Assembly (NCBI GenBank): GCA_009602725.1
Contig: WELB01000093.1
Location: 310,774-348,955, forward strand
Length of the DNA stretch: 38,182 nt
Reading direction: 5' to 3'
Source of the DNA: Spirogloea muscicola
Taxonomy: Eukaryota; Streptophyta; Zygnematophyceae; Spirogloeales; Spirogloeaceae
Under the pieces are notes generated by a model. It did no database searches. It saw nothing but the letters and a program-made list of their open reading frames with translations, and had not been told where the DNA came from. Each line of letters opens with the position of its first letter. Position 1 is the stretch's first letter. The position numbers were made by a program, and so were the translations under genes. Positions 29,089 through 38,182 of the stretch are shown piece after piece.

Positions 29089-30289
29089 AGGACCTGCAAT
29101 GCAGCTGACTTGACGTGCACGTTGAATGTTGAGCTGCAGTGGGGCGAAGGACAGTCTTCAGTCGTTTCACCCAACACTGACGGGCTTGGCAAATGCTGGG
29201 AGCGATGGTCTAGCTGTCAGGATGCCGCCAACAATTGTTGGGGTCACTGTCTAGTGATACTCTGCAATCAGCTTGCACTTGATTGAAGTATATGTTGTAT
29301 ATGGTTGTCAATCTTAAGGGACATCCTCAAAACTTGTGTGGAAAGATTATGGTGGGGTCCTGCTTGCCCTACAGTTCCTTAACATATTCGAATATTTGAT
29401 TGCATGCTATACTGCATGCTATGCAGAATGAAGCATATCTAGATATGCATGTTGCTTGGAGAGCTTCTACGGATTTCCGAGTGCATAGCGCGTGCATTGC
29501 TGCAATTCTGACTGGCATGCTACATCCAGGTGGCCTTGAGATTCTCATGTGAGGCCCCGTGAGGCTCAGTGGCGATGACATCATGCAGCCAGGCCAGGAG
29601 TGGTATTTCAATTAGATCCGGCTGCATTGTAGATTATACACATTGGCGAACTAGCAACATAATGCCATGCAGATCTAGCTGGACACAAGTATAAGCCTTA
29701 CCCTTTGATTGATCTAGCAGGTAGCAGGAACACAATCTTATCTGCATTTGTATTTGTGCATGGGGCGGCCTTCCGAGGAGACTTGGTAGGCAAATAGCAG
29801 ACTGGCTAAACGATCGTTCAATCCTCGTTAAGCCATGACTGAAAGCGTCCTTCATCAACATGGTACGCTAAGTACGGGTACTTACATGCAACTCTTCCTA
29901 TTTGCACAGTGTCATGCTCAGTGGACCAGATTGGCTTGGCTGCCTCCATGCTCAGTCCAATTCTGAAACATGGAACGTAAATGTTCCAGGTTGTGGTGAA
30001 ATCAACACAGACGCGCAAAGCAGCTGCCTCGATGAGGGCTGCTCTTGTGCACCAGCCACGAAGATACATTACACACTGACTGCTTAAGCCCCAAGACAGC
30101 GCGCAATGACGATAGCTTGACGTGGGGGCCGGGCCCGGCGGCCAGGAGCGGTAGGCCGGCAGGCAGGCCTGGCTTCACCACTGGCGCGGATTTAAGGGGC
30201 GTGCAGAACGTAATTCAGCGATGGACGGCCAGAGCGGCTAAGTACAAAGCCAAGCAGGGCAGCTGCTGCCGATTAGCTGCAGCTTGGGG
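29089..30289. other. No gene seen; A/T-rich palindromes
   Basis: No exon is supported across 1.2 kb. ATATTCGAATAT lies near 29384. GCATATCTAGATATGC is a perfect 16-bp palindrome at 29433-29448, preceded by GCATGCTATACTGCATGC at about 29402-29419. The segment 30120-30180 is unusually GC-rich. Confidence 0.4.
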
Positions 30290-31195
30290 AGGGAAGACTT
30301 TCGTGTACTTAATCCGATCGAAGGCCAAAATGGTCAAGTACAAAGGCAAGCGCATCTGATGACGTACATCACCCAATGTAAATTGACCCGCTCAACAACT
30401 AAGGGTCAACACGTGAAGGTCGCTAATCGATGCCTGAATACCAGATGGCGAATTTCAAGCCCTTCTCCACCAACTAAAGCTCGCCCAGCTTTCCACTAAG
30501 CATGAGCCTGAGCATGCAAATAGGCCGACACTCGACGTCGCAAGAACGACAGTCATGCAGCTGGCGTGCCCATCTCAGCCGGAAGCACATCTGCGCGTCG
30601 TGCATAGCCTAGATTGGCTATATTCTGAAGGAGAGTGTGGAATCGACGACCCAAACAGCCAAAGATATCGACTGCAGCTGGCAGGAGCTGATTGCAGTGG
30701 GGTAGTCGAAGTAAGCTGCAGCTTTTCTTTGTTCTGCACTGTCCACTGCGTGGCCAACGATGTGCGTCGGTGCTGGACCTCTATAAGCCTCCGTAACAAC
30801 AACATCAAAACAACAACCAAGGCCCGTGGTCCTCAACCAGGTTGCACACCCACAATACCCAGGGTGCGGCGATGATGACGTCCCTGAGCATCTGTGGTGA
30901 TAGGCATGATATTGTTCAATCCACGACCGCACGGTTACCGGTGTCGCACATCAAGCCCCCCAGGGAATCGTGGAGGAGGTTGAGAAGGACCACCACTTCT
31001 GGTCCAGTGGGGCATTGCAACATGTGTGTAGCGAGCTGACCACCCTCTGCACGGAAGCCACACTCACACTGGCGCACTACAATCAGACATTTAGGTGGGA
31101 GGCCGAGGAAGAGTTGAAGCAGCGTCCGAAAGGCCTCGGGGCTGAAAGGGCTGAAGGAGTGCGACTGCTGACGTTGAAAGAGCGGCTGTGAAAGC
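30290..31195 (-). pseudogene. Degraded copy of the 643-1737 type retroelement, with its 3' tail
   Basis: On the minus strand, from about 31160 downward, the sequence encodes blocks matching EAFRTSLQLFLGLPPNC, the Cys/His cluster region and VVTEAYRGPAPTHIVGHAVD in changing frames. It then runs into the tail at 30290-30480, which matches 421-600 and reverse-matches 1665-1835, including the GACCCGCTC...GGGTC stem. Several frameshifts make it inactive. A weak hairpin-repeat relative (GGTGGCTTTCACAGCC on the minus strand) lies at about 31183-31198. Confidence 0.7.
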
Positions 31196-32098
31196 CACCC
31201 AGATGCGTACAGGTCTTAAGGCTAAAAGGGAGGTGGGGAGCTGGAGCGGCAGCTCCGCAGTCGCCACGTGGCAAAAGCTGCTGCGTCCGCCGGGTGAAAC
31301 GGCCCGGAAACGTGTAAACAGTAAAATAGATTACAAACATAGTCAAGAGGAGTATACAGTGGTGGAGGGCTTGACTGGCCATTCTAGATGTGCGAGAGAC
31401 GAGTCAGCAGTCAGGCCTTGCAATGTAGGCCAGAACAGCGAGGTTGGCAAACCGCAAGGTCGTCTAGGTTCTGTTACGTTTACTTGGTAAGGTCGCTGAC
31501 TATCAAGCACAAGCTAAATCCATTACAATGACGTACAGATAATCATTCATCTCACATCACTTGACCTTCAGAGAAGCTAGGGAACCCTTACTGTCCATGA
31601 CGCGCCATATTCTTTCAGAACGCTGCTTTGCAAGCAACCTAGAATCACGTTTGCTCAGCAACTATTTAATCCTGTTATTCTGCCTCAGTAGCCTCATGCA
31701 TGACTACGTCTCTCTGAGGTAGGTAGAAGGTAGCTTGCAGAAGGTAGCTTGCTTGTTGACCTTGTTGTGAGGTTGTGCATGAGGGACCCGCTACTATCTC
31801 GGCGAATCTGAAAGACCTGCATACAGGCGACCTATGACTGCTCACTTGAGCACAAACCTAAGGAAGGCACGTAGAGGATTTCGGTGGAGAATTGAGGCAC
31901 ATATGAATAGATCAACGCACAGTAAAACTTGCCTTAATATTGGTGGCTCAGATATTTGGTGGCTCAGAATCTCGACAGTTGTTGGGCTAAATGGCACCTG
32001 CTACGGAAGCACAGTGCCCGCTCGGCAAGGGATGAATGCAAATCCTTGCTCGCCATTGCCAAGCACGTCCACAACCATACGGGGCCCTTTAATCAGAA
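31196..32098. other. No gene seen; short tandem duplications
   Basis: AGAAGGTAGCTTGC is repeated in tandem at about 31725-31752 and GGTGGCTCAGA at about 31941-31971. No coding or RNA gene is supported. Confidence 0.4.
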
Positions 32099-32160
32099 GT
32101 GCTCGCCCATAGAGAAGAGGGGCTGGCAAAGCCAGCCCATAAAGAATGGACAATGTCTAA
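32099..32160 (-). repeat. Solitary hairpin repeat upstream of the kinase gene
   Basis: GTGCTCGCCCATAGAGAAGA, the perfect stem GGGCTGGCAAAGCCAGCCC, then GAATGGACAATGTC. It is close to the consensus unit and has no nuclease-ORF fragment beside it. It lies about 214 bp upstream of the kinase start codon, so it may sit in that gene's promoter or 5' UTR. Confidence 0.75.
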
Positions 32161-32373
32161 AAGCCAAAGAATGAGGAGCCGAAAAAGGCCTTTAGCCCGG
32201 CTTTTAGCTCCGCTTGATTGGCCCCAAGCAGCCTACCCGAGCTGTTGGCAGAACAATATTCCTATTTGCTGATTCGGACAAGCCCACCGGATCTGACTGC
32301 AGGCAGCCACGGGCCCGCTCGCCAGTCCGCCAGCGGCGCTGCTCGCGACGTGCAGCGCGGCCGCAGACTGAGC

Positions 32374-34776
32374 ATGGACGCCGCCAAGGCCGGCAAGCGT
32401 GGCAGCAGCGACGGCAGCGACGACAGCAACAGCGCATTCAACCGCTACGTGCGTGCCGACATACGCGACTTCCGCCAAAAGAAGGAGATTGGCCGCGGCA
32501 GGTGCTGCAGCACACGGCCTTCTCGTGGTTGCACGTGCCGTCGTGCAGTCATTCTAAGTGTAACGAAAATATGACAGCCTCCCCTGACTCGCATGGCTGG
32601 TGGCTAGTCGCCGCTCATGTAGCTCTTCATGTGGTAGTCAGCCTGCAGCATTAGTAACGTCGTCGATCAGATGCTGCCACTGCGGCCGACAACACACAGT
32701 ATATTCAATACCTCAAGCTGATCAGGTCACGTTTGCGGCAGGAATGCCATCATCTACGCGGCGACCTGTGTGGCGACAGGCCAAAAGGTAGCGATCAAGG
32801 CAAACCTCAAGCAGTATTTGCAGGCCATTGATCTCCACCGAGTGAAGCGGGAGATAGCCGTCATCAAGTTGCTAAGGTATAAGGTTCATACCTTGGTACA
32901 TGATGGCATACATGAGGACAACAATCACATCAGTGATGCTTCGTACAGCGCTGTCATCCTTGACGCTGCCAGCACAGCTTGCAAATAGCGGACAGACCTG
33001 GGGTGCAGTCGCACGTGAGATGTGCTATATGCAGGCACAACAACATCGTCAGATGGCTGGGCGACTTCGAGGACGACGTCTGCATCTACTTGGTACAAGA
33101 GCTGGCGGCAAGTGGGGATCTTTTTGATGAGCTCCATCACCGCTGCGCAGGGCACATGAGTGAAGCACGGGTCGTTCGGCAGGTGCTGCCTGCTTGTCTG
33201 TGTTGCTCGCCATCATCCCCTCAATGCTCTTCTGGCTATATGCAGAAGATTTGCATCTACTTGTTTGTAACCTGCATGTGTGCTCTTGTGGTCGCTCTTT
33301 CCTGTTTATAGGTATTACTGATCCTGCATAATCTGCCGTATCAGGCTATAAACGGATGATATATGCGGCTCTACTGGTGTTGGCGCGTCCAGGTGGTGGT
33401 TCCCTTGATAAGTGCGCTGCAGCACATGCATGAGCGTGGCGTGATTCACAGGGATCTGAAGCCAGAAAATATTCTCGTCGCCGCTGACTCGCGTATCATG
33501 GTTAGCTACACTAACCAGCACTCTAAGCATTGCTACAGTGATGAAGTGTTGACCCCTTGAAAAGTATACAGATATCCCCGACGAGCTGCAAATCGTGGAA
33601 CTATGACATCAGGATTGATAATACAAAGGTAGCACTTAACTGGTCCATTCAGGTGTGCGACTTCGGCTTGGCAATCAATACAAAAACAGAAAGACCAGCA
33701 AGCCGCCTCGGAACGCTTCAATATATGGCTCCAGAAGTGGTAACTCGCCCAGCAATCCGACCAAGCAACATGAACTTGGTAACTGCATATGATGAGAAGG
33801 TGGACATCTGGTAAGTCAAAGACTGTACATAAGATGTAGTATCTTGCTTCGTATATGGCTAGTAGGGCCAGCATTACAGTGACCTGCTTGCACAACGTTC
33901 TGTCGGTCTAGGTGCTCTTCTGTAGGACACATGCACCTGTATGCTCACTTCTCCTGCTAGATGATTGGCAATGGTGTGGCTTGAAAGTCAGCTGTCGTTG
34001 TACCAACAGGGCCTGTGGTGTTCTTGTCTATGAACTTATTGTTGGCATTCCACCTTTTGAGAGCGAGCACGACGACATGACAAAGCAGCGCATTTGTCAC
34101 ATGGAGCTCCTTGTAGATGAGCTGCCATCCTACATGTCACAGAGCTGCAAAAGCTTCATCCAAGAGGTCAGCGAAACCTGCAAGTCAGGCAGTCGCTTCC
34201 ACATGAAGGTCAAATGCTTGGAGAGAAATAGCTATTTCTTTCTTACAAGCGTGCCTTGTGACGGTTGTGTAGGTGCTCCAGAAAGAGCCAGCACGGCGAT
34301 TGACACGAGCCGGGATGAGGAAGCACGCATTTGTAGTAGAGCATGCGCCACTGGACGTGTGCGTGGCATCTCTAGGACCAAGGAGGGGCATGGTCAAGAA
34401 GAAGCCTCATGTAGCAACGAGAGTCACGCCCCTGGTAACCAGGCACGACAAGCTCATGCTTTTCAGGGACTCTGTCATCGACAGACTCAGCCCTGGGCCT
34501 CGTCCCGGCAGCCCCAAGCAGCAGGTGGGCGATGCGAGCCCAGAGTCGATGCCTGAGCCACAGGAGGAGGCACGCATGCCCCTCATCTTGCAAACTTCGC
34601 CTGAGGCGGCAGCGGTGGATGTTGGGGAGCCAGAGGAGGCGTCAATCATGGGCGCAGAGTCTGCAGACAATGCAGCGGGCCGAAGAAAGGGCAGGAAATC
34701 TTGGGGCTGGATCGCAAGGGTTTTGGCCAGCTTCAAGAAGTCAACAAGGAAGTCAAGACGTCCTCCAGTAATGTAG
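32374..34776 (+). CDS. Aurora-like serine/threonine protein kinase
   Basis: Exons: 32374-32501, 32742-32876, 33035-33182, 33393-33500, 33653-33810, 34010-34166, 34273-34776, together 445 residues with consistent phases. A Ser/Asp-rich N-terminus ([20 protein letters not shown]) leads into the kinase domain. Kinase motifs are a glycine loop [15 protein letters not shown] lysine, the helix-C Glu in [37 protein letters not shown] and [16 protein letters not shown]; all catalytic residues are present. The third loop glycine is Ala. The short activation segment with [12 protein letters not shown] resembles Aurora-like kinases of green algae. The C-terminal about 130 residues are low-complexity and end in a basic patch ([15 protein letters not shown]) that could bind membrane or nucleic acid. 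Substrates cannot be inferred. Confidence 0.9.
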
Positions 34777-35119
34777 GCTGCCTGCGCTCAATGCCTACCT
34801 AGATTGTCTCCCCTGCAGACTGCTGTAATCTGCTCAGGCACCAGTGCTCTGCTTCGTGGAGAGAGAGCAGCTCAGCAGCCACGGGTATATCTCTATACTA
34901 AACAAAAAAAATGTGCACCAGCCTCTAGCACGGCCTTGCACATCACCTAAATTGCTACATACTGCAATCAAATAAGCCGAAGTTGTCAAGCGTCCTGCCG
35001 CAATGTCGGCATGAGCTTGACTCTAAGATCACAACCCCTCCTACATTCGGCCATCCTCAAGCTCTAAGTGGCTCAGTGCAGCATCTTCTGAGAAGGTGCA
35101 TTGACTCTACTCTACCTCA
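34777..35119 (+). other. Convergent 3' flanks; polyadenylation signal of the kinase
   Basis: TGTAA at 34824-34828 lies about 50 nt after the kinase stop and fits the green-algal polyadenylation signal. The rest has no coding sequence. The next gene ends on the other strand at 35120. Confidence 0.5.
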
Positions 35120-38100
35120 TCATCTCTTATTGATTGCCCTGTCAACGAGTGGGGAGCAGTGGCACAGGCTACGCCCGCAGGCGAGGCAACCGCCGAGGTG
35201 GGTGGCCGGTGCTGCCAGGGCAGCCGTGCTATGTACAGTGGGCATGGCCTCGTCAAGCGGGAGTACATCCACGCAATCAAACTGCCTCAGAGCAGCCCTT
35301 GCCTGGTACTGCAGAGGTACGGAAGCAATGAATGAACTCAGACTCAGCACCAGCGACTTGTCAGGATAGGAAGCTAGCCTTCGTACAACAGAGAATTTTG
35401 AGGCAGGCAAGCATCAGCAGCCGGCATGCACCTGCACATCGCAGCAAGGGTCCTCCAGCAGCACGCGGAGGTGAGCGTCCACGCCTGCGCCACGCATCAG
35501 CTCCACTCGGCGCTGAGCCCCGCAGCACTTGGGGTGGCTGAGATTGAGTGCGCAGAGCACCGCTGTTGCCCGTAATCCCGGGCACGTCGGATGGCATAGG
35601 AGCTGTGCTAGTGGGGCCGGCGTGCCGCCCCCGCTGCCAGGGGCACCTCTTGAGGACGGTGGTAATTTGTCTGGCAAGCCCTGTAGCACAAGCGGCAATA
35701 CAGAGTCCTTTTGGTCGCAGCTGCCCGCCGCCACATTGCACAGTGCGCTGAGGGCCTGCCATGTCAACAGTGAGAGGTTAGTCTCTTTACCATGACACCA
35801 CAAGAGTGCGTCAGTGCGTCATGGGACAATTGGTTCAAGTACTTGAATAAATGTGACAGAGGGGAAGTAGGACGGCATATGGTCAGACTCCGCAGACAAC
35901 CCAACAGCAAAATACAGTAAGGCATCCTGCTCTGCACAAACCTGGAGTGTTAGCTGCGGGCGGGAGTTTGAAGACAGATGGCGGGCGAGGGCGTCAAGCA
36001 CTGCGCCGCCGTCCGCATGCCGCACGATCTGGTCGGCATCCTCAAAGGCGCCGTGCGTGACGTTGCGAACAATGCTGATCGCCCTCTCCTGCACCTCCGG
36101 GTCCAGCTCTGCTGAGCGCAGCAGAGGCTGGTCGCGTTCAGAGGCAGAAATCCTTCCAGCCATAGTCCTCTGCCTATAAACTACGTAAAAACAAGCTTAA
36201 GGCCCCAACGCCCTTGACCAACTACTAAGCCGTCATCTCTGACTTAGTTAATTGGTACTTGGCCTCAGTACTGACCTTGGAGGAGAGCTAGGAGGGCGCT
36301 GAAGCCAAGCTCAGCAAGGATGGCGGCTTTCGCGGGGGGGCCTGCAAGGTAGAGGGCGTTCTGGAGGCACAACAGGGCACTGAGCTGCAGTGCCCGATCG
36401 CCGCCCTTGCTTCTGGCAAGGGCGCAAATTTGTGGCAGTGCACCGCCATGCAGTAGCGCTGCCTTTGTCGGCGAGAAGTCCAGGACAATGTTGCAGAGAG
36501 CGGCCAGTGCAGAGGCCTGCAAATCAGGGTCCAGATAGCCACCAAAGGCAACCGAGCAAAACAGCACACACAAATACTCTCAGTAGTTGGGCCTCAGATG
36601 ACCATGGTTGGCCCAGTGACTTTCACTACAGATAGACTCACATCGCGCCAGCAAGTGCAATCCAGCCTTAGAGAAAGGTCAAACACACGCAAGCTCATTA
36701 TTGGCCCCATCATTAGATCCAGAGTTGCTGACCCTCACATGACAGCAAGGACAAGCCAGGGGCAGAGCATCTCGATCATGTGACTGACCTGGACAGCGTG
36801 GGAGTGGTCATTCAGGAGCTTCACAAGCGCAGCAAATATATGTCCGCTGGAAAGGGCCTGGTGCAGATTCTGCACAGATAGCAATGCAATGGACAGTGTG
36901 AGTTGCAGTGTGGCCTTTTGTTCAGATCCTGCTAAGTCAACCAATGACGCACTTCATGGGCCCTGCTCTCAGCAGCCAACCGAGCCATTCCCTCCATCTC
37001 TCCTCATACAGAACCTCATCGCGCAGCCTCCAGGAGCTGGCAAAGCCCTCAGTCTCTCTTTATACAGGACCTCATTGCGCAAACTCCACGAGCTGGCGAA
37101 GCAAGCTACAGTTACTTGGACACTGTAGGCTCCAGGAGTTTGCTTTAGGACGGCGGCACGCGACGGCGGGCGTTCGCTGGAACAGGAAGCACGCCCGGCG
37201 CCTGTGGCTGGGTGCGTGGGGGGTTTTGCGAAAACAAGCTACGGATCCATAAGATCTTGACAGAATAGCCAAGTAGTCTAATATCTGACAGGAGATCCCA
37301 ATAGTCTACCCGAAGTGAGCGGGAGAGGCTCTGGAGGCAAGAGCAGGCAGCGGCGCGCACGCCTGGCGCGCCGTGCTCCAGCCCTGCCAAGACGGGTGCC
37401 AGTGCCGGCGACCCCGGACCCGCCAAGAAGTCACTTGCCCGCGGGCCAGCCCCTCCGTGGCGTGCCACTGCCGCCGCCTTTGCAGAGGCAGACGGCGGCT
37501 GCAGCCGATTGCCGCCCTCCACCATCTTGAAGTCAAGCAGCTGGCGGCGTGCGTGCTCCTTGGTGGCGCACAGCGCGGCGAGTGCAGCCAGAATGTTCTC
37601 ACGCTGCCGCGCTGGTGCTGCTGGCGGCAGCGAGCAGAGGCAGGCGGCGAGCTCGGGCACAGCACCAGCAGCCAGCGCCGCAGCCTGCATCGCCTCGCTG
37701 CGCGACGCCCAGGCGGCAAGCAGGGCAGGTGCCTCCTTGCCCACAGGCCCAGGCTCGTCGAGCAGCTGGAGGACGTCAGCCACAAGGCGCGCAGGCGCCT
37801 CGGCAGCTGTGGCCACCGTGCCGCAGTTGCTGGTGACTGTGGCGCCGGCGTGCCACACGTTGGCCAGCACCATGCAGGCCAGCAGGCGCGTCGTCGACAT
37901 CGAGTGCTTGGCCAGCGCGACAACGCCCTCCACCACACGGCCCTGGTCAAGCCCTGCAGGTGTCCATCGCAGCACAGCAAGCGACAGCGTGTCACGTATG
38001 TAACTACGATGAAAGCACAGGCAATGCCATGGCAGCGGCCACAGTGGCGGCCCTCACTGGTGAGCGCAAGCGCCTGCTCGTCGTTGTCGGCAGTGAGCGC

Positions 38101-38182
38101 GGCAAGGGCGTCGAGGGCGGCGTCGCGGTGGCGGGACGACGGCGAGCCGAGGAGGCGCGCGAGGGCGGGCAGGCCGCCGGCG
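35120..38182 (-). CDS. ARMC8/GID5-like armadillo-repeat protein, 5' end outside the window
   Basis: Minus-strand exons in coding order: beyond 38182-38058, 37953-37310, 36869-36789, 36516-36276, 36111-35942, 35755-35432, 35308-35120; phases agree and about 591 codons are visible. Armadillo helices are evident. Blocks close to plant and animal ARMC8 as I recall them are GAPGVRAAACSCLQSLSRSL, LALCNIVLDFSPTKAALLHG, DPEVQERAISIVRNVTHGAF and QARAALRQFD. ARMC8 (yeast Gid5) is the armadillo scaffold of the CTLH/GID E3 ubiquitin ligase and helps hold the substrate receptor. The last exon adds about 50 residues after the usual family end, with a Cys-rich stretch CLACGRSLCHC. The N-terminus lies beyond the window. 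Confidence 0.85.

Noticed and set aside
1-38182. tRNA or rRNA genes
   Set aside because: I looked for T-arm-like GGTTCRA sequence with plausible acceptor stems and found none I could support by eye.

Overview
The window looks like nuclear DNA of a green alga (Chlorophyta, probably a core chlorophyte such as a trebouxiophyte). The genes are split by many short GT-AG introns, mostly about 60-400 nt, with GC-rich exons. Protein families are plant-type, two genes are followed by TGTAA (the green-algal polyadenylation signal), and GCC/GGC runs break the assembly. There are no operons, ribosome binding sites or prokaryotic features. The three assembly gaps are a single n at 5945, a 768-n run at 17760-18527 and a single n at 27332. 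Exon models were assembled by hand by requiring each donor and acceptor to keep codon phase.

Layout. (1) 1-5240 is a nest of broken copies of one retroelement family. It is recognisable by a C-terminal restriction-like (PD-(D/E)XK type) nuclease region ending in SDLxxLTRGY, mixed with a dispersed repeat that carries the perfect hairpin GGGCTGGC-loop-GCCAGCCC. (2) 6124-13576 (+) is a large protein with an NT-C2 (EEIG1/EHBP1-type) domain and the conserved C-terminal half of a land-plant NT-C2/DIL-like family; it includes three consecutive repeated exons. (3) 14075-14859 (-) is another retroelement fragment. (4) 15323 to beyond 17760 (-) is an IBA57/YgfZ-type Fe-S assembly protein. (5) 18657-21587 (+) is an unrecognised protein of about 340-375 residues, divergent from IBA57 across the gap. 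(6) 22421-22729 (-) is SEC61 gamma, divergent from (7) 23328-25997 (+), a complete class II dihydroorotase. (8) 26541-27040 (-) is a retroelement fragment. (9) 27540-29088 (+) is an HVA22/REEP (TB2/DP1) ER-shaping protein. (10) 30290-31195 (-) is a degraded retroelement copy, and 32099-32160 is a solitary hairpin repeat. (11) 32374-34776 (+) is an Aurora-like Ser/Thr kinase. (12) 35120 to the window end (-) is the 3' part of an ARMC8/GID5-like armadillo protein.

The cellular genes are ordinary eukaryotic housekeeping and signalling genes: organellar Fe-S assembly, pyrimidine synthesis, ER translocation and shaping, a kinase, and a ubiquitin-ligase subunit. They do not form a pathway. The most unusual signals are the three phase-2 repeat exons, a duplicated splice acceptor in IBA57 whose upstream copy would give a premature stop, the hairpin repeat family and the inverted retroelement ends, an interleaved A-B-A'-B' inverted repeat at 2662-2706, and the unrecognised gene at 18.7-21.6 kb.
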